Assembly: GCF_004000255.1 (NCBI RefSeq)
Contig: NZ_RCIQ01000011.1
Location: 83,332 to 147,331 of the forward strand
DNA length: 64,000 bases
Direction: 5' to 3'
Source: Nioella ostreopsis
Lineage (GTDB): Bacteria; Pseudomonadota; Alphaproteobacteria; Rhodobacterales; Rhodobacteraceae
The notes beneath the pieces were generated by a model. That model saw only the letters and a list, made by a program, of their open reading frames with translations, searched no databases and was not told where the DNA came from. Positions 9,197-17,058 of this stretch are shown one piece after another (the first letter of the stretch is position 1; every line of letters starts with the position of its first letter). The translations under genes were made by a program, and so were the position numbers.

Positions 9197-9871
9197 CTAG
9201 TGATCCCCTACAAAGGGCGCATCATCGCCCCATAGCTCGGACACACGTGCATCCCGCCCGCACCCCTGCCGATACAGCCCATAGGCCACCGATTTCCGGC
9301 GCGGGCCAAAGCGGGTCAGGATCAGGTCTTCGCTGCGGTAGTAGTTCTGGTGGTATTCCTCCGCCGGCCAGAACGGCGCGGCATCCAGCACCGGCGTGAC
9401 AACCGCCTGCCCAAGCTGCGCCTCTGCGGCGGCGATCTCGGCCTCTGCAATTGCGCGCTCCTCGGCGCTGCCCGCGAAGATCGCGGTGCGATAGCTGTCG
9501 CCCCGGTCGCAGAACTGCCCGCCATCGTCGGTCACGTCGATGGACCGCAGAAACAGGTGGATCAATTCCTGATAGGGCAGCCGGTCGGCGTCGTAGGTGA
9601 TTTCGACCACCTCGTAATGGCCGGTTCCGCCGCGCGTCACGTCGCGATAGCTGGGATTGTCCAGCGTTCCGCCAGCAAAGCCCGACACCGCCTCGATCAC
9701 GCCATCGACGCTTTCGAAATCGCTCTCGACGCACCAGAAACAGCCGCCCGCGACCACGGCGGTGCGGATCTCTTCCGCGTTGGCGCGGCTGTGGCTGGCG
9801 ATCAGTCCGAGCCCGATGAAGAGCGCGAGGGCGGGGATCTTCAGATGATGTGCGATGCGAATGCGGGGCAT
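9197..9871 (-). CDS. msrA: Exported peptide-methionine (S)-S-oxide reductase
   Basis: The product has 224 residues and reduces methionine-S-sulfoxide in damaged proteins. The catalytic motif GCFWC is present with Cys44 as nucleophile, as are the family segments [11 protein letters not shown] and [12 protein letters not shown]. Residues 1-33 form a signal peptide (basic start, hydrophobic core, cleavage near SRANA), so the enzyme should work in the periplasm rather than the cytosol. The start at 9871 has AGAGGAGA about 9 bases upstream; a longer frame to 10093 would run through the tandem repeat and is not credible. Confidence 0.9.
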   Translation of the reverse strand: MPRIRIAHHLKIPALALFIGLGLIASHSRANAEEIRTAVVAGGCFWCVESDFESVDGVIEAVSGFAGGTLDNPSYRDVTRGGTGHYEVVEITYDADRLPYQELIHLFLRSIDVTDDGGQFCDRGDSYRTAIFAGSAEERAIAEAEIAAAEAQLGQAVVTPVLDAAPFWPAEEYHQNYYRSEDLILTRFGPRRKSVAYGLYRQGCGRDARVSELWGDDAPFVGDH

Positions 9872-9933
9872 GACATGTGTCTCCTCTCTGGCCCATCCTG
9901 CGCGCCGGGGGCGATGAAATACAACGCAAGACC

Positions 9934-9947
9934 GCGTGAGCTCACGC
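9934..9947. promoter_or_regulatory. Perfect 14-bp palindrome in the msrA / sulfotransferase intergenic region
   Basis: GCGTGAGCTCACGC is a perfect palindrome midway between the divergent starts at 9871 and 10054. Its position fits an operator for one or both genes. The binding protein is unknown. Confidence 0.35.
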
Positions 9948-10002
9948 CAGCTTGAGCCTCTGTTACGGCCCCGGCGCGCGCTTGCGAAATCGGGATTCCG
10001 TC

Positions 10003-10046
10003 TGTACGGGGGGTGCACGGGGGGTGTACGCCCGGTGTACGGGGGG
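10003..10046. repeat. Tandem array of four 11-bp repeats, TGYACGGGGGG
   Basis: Four direct units of exactly 11 bases run without gaps: 10003-10013, 10014-10024, 10025-10035 and 10036-10046. Units 1 and 4 are identical, unit 2 differs by C for T at position 3, and unit 3 has CCC in place of three G. The array ends 7 bases before the sulfotransferase ATG. A sister array lies at 48423-48466. Confidence 0.9.
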
Positions 10047-10053
10047 TAACGCC

Positions 10054-10770
10054 ATGAAAATCGCGATGTGGTCGGGGCCGCGCAACCTGTCAACGGCGAT
10101 GATGTACGCCTTCGGAAACCGCACCGATTGCGCCGTGGTGGACGAGCCGTTCTATGCCGCCTATCTGGCGAAAACCGGGCTGGATCATCCGATGTCCAAC
10201 CAGATTCTGGCCGCTCAGCCGCACGATCCGCAAGTCGTTGCCGACGCGCTGTCCGGTCCCAATCCGGATGGAAAACCCCATTGGTATCAAAAGCATATGA
10301 CCCAGCACATGATTGCAGGCGTACCCCGTCTGTGGATGCGTGATGTGGTCAATGTCTTCCTGATCCGCCACCCGGCGCGGGTGATAGCCAGCTATGCCGC
10401 CAAGCGTGAAAACCCGAGCCTCGACGATATCGGCTTCCGACAGCAGGCAGAGCTCTATCAGGAGGTCCAGTCCTTTGGCGGCAACCCGGTCGTGATCGAC
10501 AGCCACGACATCCGCGATGACCCCCGCATGATTCTGGAAAAACTGTGCGATGCCATAGGGTTAGACTTCGACCCCGCGATGCTGAGCTGGCCGGAAGGCG
10601 GCCACAAGGACGATGGTGTCTGGGCCCCCCATTGGTACGGCGCGGTCTGGAACAGCACCGGATTCGCGGGCGCAGAAGGCCCGTTGCCGGTACTGGAAGG
10701 TAGTGCGGCATCGCTTTGCGAAGAGGCCCTGCCATACTATCTCCAGATGGCACCGCATGCCTTGAAATAA
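10054..10770 (+). CDS. Sulfotransferase family protein
   Basis: The product has 238 residues. The N-terminus [19 protein letters not shown] forms the 5'-phosphosulfate binding loop typical of PAPS-dependent sulfotransferases. [14 protein letters not shown] around residues 103-116 matches the 3'-phosphate motif (RxPxxxxxS-like). It should move a sulfuryl group from PAPS to an unknown acceptor, or act on a related substrate. ATG at 10054 is chosen because the PAPS loop starts at once; the longer frame to 9952 would translate the 11-bp repeats. The usual GGAGG sequence is absent; the G-run of the repeat may serve instead. Confidence 0.85.
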   Translation: MKIAMWSGPRNLSTAMMYAFGNRTDCAVVDEPFYAAYLAKTGLDHPMSNQILAAQPHDPQVVADALSGPNPDGKPHWYQKHMTQHMIAGVPRLWMRDVVNVFLIRHPARVIASYAAKRENPSLDDIGFRQQAELYQEVQSFGGNPVVIDSHDIRDDPRMILEKLCDAIGLDFDPAMLSWPEGGHKDDGVWAPHWYGAVWNSTGFAGAEGPLPVLEGSAASLCEEALPYYLQMAPHALK

Positions 10771-10866
10771 AAAAGTTCGAAACGGGTGAAACTATTCACG
10801 CCCGTCATTCGTGTCTTCCTCAAGCCACGCTGAAAATGCGCGGCGTCAATCACGGGAGATACCAAA

Positions 10867-11280
10867 ATGAGAACGATCCTTCTGTCCACCGCCCTGTTTC
10901 TTGCCGCCAATGCTGTTTTCGCAGCAGGTCATGCCATGGCACCCTCGGTCACTGCCTCCGACCAGGATGTTTCCGGTGGCACCGTAACCGCGGAAAGCAT
11001 TGTCGCCCCGGCCAATGGCTGGATGGTTGTCCACCGCACCGATGCCTCGATGGCGCCCGGTCCCGTGGTTGGCTATGCGCCGCTCCGCGAGGGTGAAAAC
11101 ATTGATGTTACGGCAATTCTCCAGGAAGCCGTGACCGCTGGCGATATGCTGATGCTGATGATCCACGGCGAAGACGGCGGCAGCATGGTCGGCGGGTTCG
11201 AATACACTCTCGGCGCCGTAGAGGACGGCCCGATCCGTGTCGACGGCAACCTTGTGATGACCACCATCACCGCCCAGTAA
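10867..11280 (+). CDS. Exported DUF7282 domain protein
   Basis: This small secreted protein of 137 residues has a signal peptide (MRTILLSTALFLAANAVFAAG). The rest matches the DUF7282 beta-sandwich: TVTAESIVAPANGWMVVH, then PGPVVGYAPLREGENIDV and a MLMLMIHGEDG segment. The domain occurs in archaeal and bacterial surface or periplasmic proteins, and no function is assigned. GGGAGA precedes the ATG. A strong hairpin at 11297 follows the stop, so the gene is probably a single transcription unit. Confidence 0.75.
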   Translation: MRTILLSTALFLAANAVFAAGHAMAPSVTASDQDVSGGTVTAESIVAPANGWMVVHRTDASMAPGPVVGYAPLREGENIDVTAILQEAVTAGDMLMLMIHGEDGGSMVGGFEYTLGAVEDGPIRVDGNLVMTTITAQ

Positions 11281-11296
11281 GCACGACTTCGACCTC

Positions 11297-11337
11297 GGCA
11301 GGGCCCGCGCGAAACCGTGGGCCCTGCCGGAATTCTT
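11297..11337 (+). terminator. Intrinsic terminator after the DUF7282 gene
   Basis: A 10-bp perfect stem (GGCAGGGCCC at 11297-11306 with GGGCCCTGCC at 11319-11328) has a 12-base loop and is followed by a short T-rich tail ending in TTTT. It lies 17 bases after the stop codon. Confidence 0.7.
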
Positions 11338-11442
11338 TTGCATCATGACATCATGACCAAGAGAGCGTGGCAAAACGCGGGCATCCTCTGTATAAGGACA
11401 GAATAAAGCCACGCAGATTGGTTGACCGAGCAGTAGTGAGTC

Positions 11443-12381
11443 ATGGGTTATAACATCAACGAAGTCTCCGGCTCGACCACCGGAGGCCCGGATCTCTGGT
11501 CGCAGACACTGGACCTGTCAGACCCCGGCGCGACGATGGTGACCGGCGATTTCGACGCTGGGCCGATCAGTGGCGGCAGCAATGGCGAGGCCCCCTCCGG
11601 CTACAGTTTCTCGTCCCTCAGCACCACCAGCTATGGCTCGTTGGTCACGAATACCACGACCGGAGAATACACATTCATTGTCGACCGCGATGCGGTAATC
11701 GCCTCGGGAAACGATCAGGTCGTCAGCTTCACGGTGACCGGTGGCAATGGCGGGTCCAGCGATACGGACACGGTCGAGATTACCATTCTGATCTGTGTTG
11801 CTCGCGGCACCCTGATCGAGACGGACACCGGCCCGGTGCCCGTTGAATCGATCTCGCCCGGTGACAGGGTGGCCACGCTGGATGGCCCGTCCAAGCCCGT
11901 CAGGTGGATCGGATCGCGGCGTGTCGGCGCGTCGGACCTGGCGCGGGATGCCAGTCTCCGACCCATACGGATTGCCCAGGATGCGCTTGGCCCCGGCCGC
12001 CCGGCGCGCGATCTGATCGTCTCGCCCCAGCATCGTATTTTCCTCACTGGCTGGCGCAATGAACTGCTGTTTGGAGAGACCCAGGTTCTTGTCCCTGCCA
12101 AGAGCCTGCTGAACGACCAGACAATCACCCTGGCCCATGATCTGGACGAGGTTGAGTATTTCCATCTGCTGTTCGACACGCACGAGATCATCTTCACGGA
12201 AGGCACCCCGACCGAAAGCTTCCTGCCCGGCGATCACACCATGATGGCGCTCGATGCTGCCGTGCGCGATGAGTTGCTGACCCTGTTTCCGGAGTTGTGC
12301 GGATCGACCGGCTTTGGCCCGCCCGCCCGTCCGGCGCTGCGTCACTGGGAGGCGCGGGTGCTGGCCCGTGACATCGCATGA
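11443..12381 (+). CDS. Hint-domain (Hedgehog/intein-type) protein
   Basis: The product has 312 residues. Residues 1-115 are Ser/Thr/Gly-rich and look like a cadherin or VCBS-type beta repeat (SGNDQVVSFTVTGGNG, then SDTDTVEITI). From Cys118 (ICVARGTLIET) to about residue 270 is a Hint_2 domain: nucleophile Cys118, SISPGDRV, and SPQHRIFL with His197 of block B. Hint domains self-cleave through a thioester, and in Hedgehog they attach cholesterol. There is no Sec signal peptide; many Rhodobacterales relatives are thought to leave by a type I system. Its TGA overlaps the start of the acyltransferase gene. Confidence 0.85.
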   Translation: MGYNINEVSGSTTGGPDLWSQTLDLSDPGATMVTGDFDAGPISGGSNGEAPSGYSFSSLSTTSYGSLVTNTTTGEYTFIVDRDAVIASGNDQVVSFTVTGGNGGSSDTDTVEITILICVARGTLIETDTGPVPVESISPGDRVATLDGPSKPVRWIGSRRVGASDLARDASLRPIRIAQDALGPGRPARDLIVSPQHRIFLTGWRNELLFGETQVLVPAKSLLNDQTITLAHDLDEVEYFHLLFDTHEIIFTEGTPTESFLPGDHTMMALDAAVRDELLTLFPELCGSTGFGPPARPALRHWEARVLARDIA

Positions 12382-12890
12382 CTGGACAAGACATGAATGA
12401 TCGACAGCTGCCCTCGGTGGAGATGCCCTCGCAGGACAGGTTGCGCGTTTATGGCGACATGCTGTTTCTGGCCTTTCGCAGTCCCCGCCATGCCCATATG
12501 CCCGTGGGGGTTCTGCGCAGTTACCTGGAACCGGCCGTGGAACTGGGGCAGTACCGCCTGTTCCGATTCGACGAGGTGCCACGCGGCATGTTCACATGGG
12601 CCTATCTGAACGCGGCGGCAGAAGAGAAGCTGATCACCGGAGAGCCCCTGGCACCAGAGGATTGGCGCTCGGGTGACCGCCTGTGGATCGTCGACCTGAT
12701 CGCGCCCTATCGGGGGCTGATGCAATCCATCGGGCGCTGGATGATGGTCCGGGGCAATGTCAGCGACACGGGCTTCAGCTTTCGCCGCGTCGCGGGCGAC
12801 AACCAGACCCGCAGGATCGTTCAGGTCGATTTCAATGCTGATCGTCTGGCACGCATTGTGACCGAAGAGGACTTTCTGCGGAAAGGATAG
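12378..12890 (+). CDS. HlyC-type toxin-activating lysine acyltransferase
   Basis: The product has 170 residues, the family length. HlyC-type enzymes move a fatty acyl group from acyl-ACP to internal lysines of RTX toxins. The expected catalytic pair is visible: His38 in FRSPRHAHMPV and Asp106 in SGDRLWIVDLIAPY. FDEVPRGMFTWAYLNAA around residues 64-80 is the conserved central core. The ATG overlaps the stop of the Hint gene by 4 bases, so the Hint protein is the obvious candidate substrate. An internal ATG at 12393 is an alternative start. Confidence 0.85.
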   Translation: MTGQDMNDRQLPSVEMPSQDRLRVYGDMLFLAFRSPRHAHMPVGVLRSYLEPAVELGQYRLFRFDEVPRGMFTWAYLNAAAEEKLITGEPLAPEDWRSGDRLWIVDLIAPYRGLMQSIGRWMMVRGNVSDTGFSFRRVAGDNQTRRIVQVDFNADRLARIVTEEDFLRKG

Positions 12891-13178
12891 TCAGCCCTTC
12901 AACAACTGGCTCAGCTTCATCGCCACAGCCGGATTGCCGCTGACCTTGAGCTTGCCCATCATCAGCCCCGTCATCGGGTTCAGCTTGCCCGACAGCAGCT
13001 TCACCAGATTGTCCTGGCTGAGTGTCAGGGTGCAGTCGGCCTCGCGATCCTCGGTCGTGGCCGCACCATCGGCCAGCACGATCACGCCATCGTCCCCGCA
13101 ATCGAACTTGAGCGATCCTTCGAACGGCGTGCCCGTCAGCCCCGCGTTGATCCGGTCCGCAATCTCTTCCAGCGCCAT
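12891..13178 (-). CDS. SCP2 sterol-binding domain protein
   Basis: This 95-residue protein is made only of an SCP-2 fold. Typical segments are the N-terminal helix MALEEIADRINAGL, the central strand CTLTLSQDNLVKLLSGKLNPMTGLMMGKLKVSGN, and a C-terminal helix KLSQLL. Family members bind lipids in a hydrophobic tunnel. The ATG at 13178 is preferred because the domain starts there; a longer frame to 13229 crosses the argG terminator. It is convergent with the acyltransferase gene. Whether it carries lipid for the Hint/HlyC pair is only a speculation. Confidence 0.85.
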   Translation of the reverse strand: MALEEIADRINAGLTGTPFEGSLKFDCGDDGVIVLADGAATTEDREADCTLTLSQDNLVKLLSGKLNPMTGLMMGKLKVSGNPAVAMKLSQLLKG

Positions 13179-13193
13179 GTCGGCCCCCAAATG

Positions 13194-13221
13194 AAAAACC
13201 CGCCCAAAGGGATGGGCGGGT
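13194..13221 (-). terminator. Intrinsic terminator of argG
   Basis: On the minus strand a 9-bp perfect stem (13213-13221 pairs with 13198-13206, ACCCGCCCA type) with a 6-base loop is followed directly by TTTTT. It lies 36 bases after the argG stop. Confidence 0.85.
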
Positions 13222-13256
13222 CTTCGCAATCTGGCAATGCTGACGTGGCTGGAGGT

Positions 13257-14483
13257 TCAGCCGTTCAGCCGCCGGTTCCGCATCGCAATGAGGCGCAGGC
13301 GCAGCGCGTTGAGCTTGATGAAGCCCTGCGCGTCCTTCTGGTCGTAGGCACCGGCATCGTCCTCAAACGTCACATGCTCTTCGGAGTAGAGCGAGTGATC
13401 GGACCAGCGGCCCACGCAGCGGGCGAGCCCTTTGTAGAGCTTCAGCCGCACGGTACCGGTCACATGTTCCTGGCTCTTGTCAATCGCCGCCTGCAGCATC
13501 TCGCGCTCGGGGCTGTACCAGAAGCCGTTATAGATCAGCTCCGCATATTGCGGCATCAGCTGGTCCTTCAGGTGCATCGCGCCGCGATCCATGGTGATGG
13601 ATTCGATGGCGCGGTGCGCTTCCAGCAGCAGGGTGCCGCCGGGGGTTTCGTAGATCCCGCGCGACTTCATGCCGACGAAGCGGCCTTCCACGAGATCGAG
13701 CCGCCCGCAGCCATGCTTGCCGCCCAATTCATTCAGCTTGGTCAGCATCTCGGCGGGGGTCACGGCCTGACCGTTGATGGACACGGCATCGCCCTTCTCG
13801 AACCCGATTTCCACATATTCCGGCTCGTTCGGCGCGTCCTCGGGATGCACGGTGCGCTGGTAGACGTAATCGGGCGCGTCAACGGCCGGATCTTCCAGCA
13901 CCTTGCCCTCGGACGAGGTGTGCAGAAGGTTCGCATCGACGCTGAACGGCGCCTCGCCGCGCTTGTCCTTGGCGATCGGGATCTGGTTCTTCTCGGCGAA
14001 GTCCAGCAGCTTCGTCCGGCTGGTCAGATCCCATTCCCGCCACGGCGCGATCACCTTGATATCGGGATTCAGAGCATAGGCGGAAAGTTCGAACCGCACC
14101 TGGTCATTGCCCTTGCCGGTCGCGCCATGGGCGACGGCATCGGCGCCGGTTTCCTCTGCGATCTCGATCAGCCGCTTGGAAATCAGCGGCCGCGCGATGG
14201 AGGTGCCGAGCAGATACAGCCCCTCATACTGCGCATTGGCGCGGAACATCGGGTTGACGAAATCACGCACGAATTCCTCGCGCACATCCTCGATATAGAT
14301 GTTCTCCGGCTTGATCCCCAGCATGATCGCCTTTTCGCGGGCCGGTTCCAGTTCTTCGCCCTGGCCCAGATCGGCGGTGAAGGTCACCACTTCGCAGCCA
14401 TATTCGGTCTGCAGCCACTTGAGGATGATCGAGGTATCGAGACCGCCGGAATAGGCGAGAACGACTTTCTTGGGCGCAGACAT
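13257..14483 (-). CDS. argG: Argininosuccinate synthase
   Basis: The product has 408 residues, the standard length. It joins citrulline and aspartate using ATP in arginine synthesis. The N-type ATP pyrophosphatase loop [13 protein letters not shown] is at residues about 8-20. Other family segments are [30 protein letters not shown] and GFWYSPERE. The gene is a single unit with its own terminator and is divergent from a membrane protein gene. Confidence 0.97.
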   Translation of the reverse strand: MSAPKKVVLAYSGGLDTSIILKWLQTEYGCEVVTFTADLGQGEELEPAREKAIMLGIKPENIYIEDVREEFVRDFVNPMFRANAQYEGLYLLGTSIARPLISKRLIEIAEETGADAVAHGATGKGNDQVRFELSAYALNPDIKVIAPWREWDLTSRTKLLDFAEKNQIPIAKDKRGEAPFSVDANLLHTSSEGKVLEDPAVDAPDYVYQRTVHPEDAPNEPEYVEIGFEKGDAVSINGQAVTPAEMLTKLNELGGKHGCGRLDLVEGRFVGMKSRGIYETPGGTLLLEAHRAIESITMDRGAMHLKDQLMPQYAELIYNGFWYSPEREMLQAAIDKSQEHVTGTVRLKLYKGLARCVGRWSDHSLYSEEHVTFEDDAGAYDQKDAQGFIKLNALRLRLIAMRNRRLNG

Positions 14484-14565
14484 GGGGTATCTCCGGGAAT
14501 TCGATTGACCGGGGCGGCGATACCGGGTTTTCAGGGGGGAAGCAAGACAAGCGGAGTGTGAGCGT

Positions 14566-15345
14566 ATGGACTATGGCTATCGGATGTTGCGGCACATCGT
14601 GGCGCAGGTTTTCGGGAATCTCGGGCAGGCGGCGCGTCTGACACTGGTGCCGACCTTCCTTCCAGCGGCCATTCTGCTGGCATTGTTCATGAGCTGGGGC
14701 GTATCCTACACCACGTTCGGCGATCCCACGGTTGATCCGGCGCAACTGCCCGACGTCAACCCCGGCGTGATCTTCCTGACCGTTCTGGCGGGCGTCGTGG
14801 TCAGCGTGATCACATATTGCTGGGCCGCCGTCGGCTGGCACCGTTTCGTGCTGCTGGAAGAGTATGGGCGCGGCGTGGTGCCGGTTTGGCACGGGCCCTA
14901 CATCATGTCCTATCTGGGCCGCGCGTTTCTGATCGGTCTGTTTGCGGTCGCGGTCAGCATCGCAGCCATGATTGTGATCGGCATTGTCATCAGCGTAGTT
15001 CAGTCCAACGCCATCGCCTTCGTTCTGTTGACCGGGTTCACCCTTGGCCTGACATGGTTGATCACCCGTGTCGGCCTGATCCTGCCCGCAGCCGCGCTTG
15101 GCCAGAAGATGAGCTTCGGCGAAAGCTGGGAGGCCACCAAGCCCGTCGCCAGCCACATGCTGGTGCCGCTGTTCTTCATCTCGCTGGCCATGGTCATCCT
15201 GAACCAGCTGGTGATCGCCATCTTCGGCGACAGCGCGCTGTCCATCGTGCCAAGCGCGGTCCTGTACTGGTTTCAGGTGCTGCTGAACCTGTCACTGATG
15301 ACCACGCTTTACGGCACCCAGGTCGAAGGTCGTACCCTGACCTGA
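14566..15345 (+). CDS. Hypothetical multi-pass membrane protein
   Basis: The product has 259 residues and no recognised family. Hydrophobic segments at about 24-44, 66-90, 118-150, 152-175 and 200-255 suggest five or six membrane spans. The segment WEATKP in the second half and the general layout resemble the DUF4013-like or 'glycerophosphoryl diester phosphodiesterase membrane domain' proteins, but the match is weak. The gene is 21 bases ahead of ilvA and probably shares its transcript. Confidence 0.75.
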   Translation: MDYGYRMLRHIVAQVFGNLGQAARLTLVPTFLPAAILLALFMSWGVSYTTFGDPTVDPAQLPDVNPGVIFLTVLAGVVVSVITYCWAAVGWHRFVLLEEYGRGVVPVWHGPYIMSYLGRAFLIGLFAVAVSIAAMIVIGIVISVVQSNAIAFVLLTGFTLGLTWLITRVGLILPAAALGQKMSFGESWEATKPVASHMLVPLFFISLAMVILNQLVIAIFGDSALSIVPSAVLYWFQVLLNLSLMTTLYGTQVEGRTLT

Positions 15346-15366
15346 TCTTCTCGAAAGGCCCGCGTC

Positions 15367-16614
15367 ATGAGTGATTTCGCCGACAAGGCCCGCACGGCCA
15401 CGGCCGCGATGCGGGCGCTTTTCCCGGCCACGCCTCTGCTGCGCAATGCCTTCCTGTCCGACCGCTATGGCGCTGATATCTGGCTGAAGCGCGAAGACCT
15501 GTCGCCGGTGCGCAGCTACAAGATTCGCGGTGCCTTCAACGCCATGAGCAAGCGGCTGGCCGAAGACCCGGATCGTACGCTCTTTGTCTGCGCCAGCGCG
15601 GGCAATCACGCACAGGGCGTGGCCTTTGTCTGCCGTCATTTCGGGGTGCGGGGAGAGATCTTCATGCCGGTCACCACGCCGCGCCAGAAGATCGACAAGA
15701 CCCGCGCCTTTGGCGGCGATGCGGTCGAGATCAAGCTGGTGGGCGACTATTTCGACGAAACGCTGGCCGCCGCGCAGGCGTTTTGCGCGGAAACCGGCGG
15801 CGTGTTCCTGTCGCCCTTCGATGACCCGGATGTGATGGAAGGCCAGGCCTCGGTCGCGGTGGAGCTGCTGGAACAACTGGGCGAAGCGCCCGACCGGCTG
15901 ATCCTGCCCGTGGGCGGCGGCGGGCTGTCGTCCGGTGTGCTCTCCTATCTGAAATCCGTGCGGGCGGGGACGCGGGTGAAACTGGTGGAACCGCAGGGCG
16001 GGGCCAGTCTGGCCGCCGCGCTGAAAGCGGGTGCACCGGTGACGCTGCCAACAGTCAACAATTTCGTCGATGGGGCCGCCGTGGCGCGGATCGGAGAGGC
16101 CCCCTTTGCGGTGCTGTCCACCACCGATCCGGGCGACGTTCTGGCCGCACCGGAGAACCGGATTTGCGTGACGATTTCAGAGATGCTGAATGTCGAGGGG
16201 ATCGTTCTGGAACCGGCGGGCGCGCTGGCCATCGACGCGCTGAAAGATCTGGGCGCGGCGTTGCGCGGTCAGACTGTTGTCTGCGTCACCTCAGGCGGGA
16301 ATTTCGATTTCGAGCGGTTGCCGGAGGTCAAGGAACGGGCCATGCGGTTCAGGGGGGTGAAGAAGTATTTCATCCTGCGGATGCCGCAGCGCCCCGGCGC
16401 ACTGAAGGATTTCCTCGGGCTGCTCGGACCCGGCGATGACATCGCCCGATTCGAGTATCTCAAGAAATCCGCGCGCAATTTCGGGTCGGTCCTGATCGGG
16501 ATCGAATCGCGCGATGCCTCGGATTTTGACGGGCTGTTCGCGCGCATGGAAGAACGCGGTTTCGCCTATCGGGACATTACCGACGACGAGGTACTGTCCG
16601 AATTCCTGATCTAA
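15367..16614 (+). CDS. ilvA: Threonine ammonia-lyase (biosynthetic threonine dehydratase)
   Basis: The product has 415 residues. It makes 2-oxobutanoate from threonine, the first step of isoleucine synthesis, using PLP. The PLP lysine is in VRSYKIRGAFNAM (Lys52), the phosphate-binding loop is VGGGGLSSG at about residues 182-190, and SAGNHAQGVA is the substrate-binding segment. The C-terminal 90 residues (YFILRMPQRPGALKDFL) form one ACT-like regulatory domain, as in the short IlvA form. The gene ends in a 4-base convergent overlap with the Hpt gene. Confidence 0.95.
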   Translation: MSDFADKARTATAAMRALFPATPLLRNAFLSDRYGADIWLKREDLSPVRSYKIRGAFNAMSKRLAEDPDRTLFVCASAGNHAQGVAFVCRHFGVRGEIFMPVTTPRQKIDKTRAFGGDAVEIKLVGDYFDETLAAAQAFCAETGGVFLSPFDDPDVMEGQASVAVELLEQLGEAPDRLILPVGGGGLSSGVLSYLKSVRAGTRVKLVEPQGGASLAAALKAGAPVTLPTVNNFVDGAAVARIGEAPFAVLSTTDPGDVLAAPENRICVTISEMLNVEGIVLEPAGALAIDALKDLGAALRGQTVVCVTSGGNFDFERLPEVKERAMRFRGVKKYFILRMPQRPGALKDFLGLLGPGDDIARFEYLKKSARNFGSVLIGIESRDASDFDGLFARMEERGFAYRDITDDEVLSEFLI

Positions 16615-16949
16615 GCCGCGTCGGCTGACAGGTCGGTTTCAAAGGCTTTCACCGATTCCTGGTAGAGCCTGTCCAGATGCGCCACATCCACCGACTGGCC
16701 TGCGTTGGCCCGCTTTTCCGCATCTGTGCAGGCAGTGGCGAAGTCGGTGAAGCCAAGATTGAGGGCACTGCCGCGCAAACCATGAAACACATCCGGACCC
16801 AAGGGCCCGGTCGCGGCGCAGAGCGTTGCCAAACTGTCCGCCATCTCATCCAGAAACATGTCCGCCACTTCGGAAAAATCCTCTTCCCCGATCTCCTGCC
16901 GAAGCTCTTCCAGACGGTCTCGATCAATCACCGCGGCCTCCGTTTCCAC
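16611..16949 (-). CDS. Histidine phosphotransfer (Hpt) domain protein
   Basis: This 112-residue protein is a single Hpt four-helix bundle. The phosphorylated histidine is seen in FHGLRGSALNLG at about residue 56, the typical HxLKGSSxxLG motif with R for K. It begins with GTG at 16949. Such proteins pass phosphate between histidine kinases and response regulators. The divergent neighbour is a REC-PP2C protein starting 110 bases away, and I infer that the two work in one relay. Confidence 0.9.
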   Translation of the reverse strand: METEAAVIDRDRLEELRQEIGEEDFSEVADMFLDEMADSLATLCAATGPLGPDVFHGLRGSALNLGFTDFATACTDAEKRANAGQSVDVAHLDRLYQESVKAFETDLSADAA

Positions 16950-17058
16950 TGCTCATTTCCCGAAATCCTAGGCCAGATCCCTTAACGGGAGATTAGGAAA
17001 GCCGGCCAGATAGGCAGCATTTTACGGTTCACCTGCCCTTAACCCGGGGCTGTCACCA

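Noticed and set aside
10003..10046. CRISPR array
   Set aside because: The units are only 11 bases and directly joined without spacers, and no cas genes are near.
13191..14561. A 456-codon plus-strand open frame over argG
   Set aside because: It is fully antisense to argG, has no family motifs, and is the open third-position shadow expected in GC-rich DNA.
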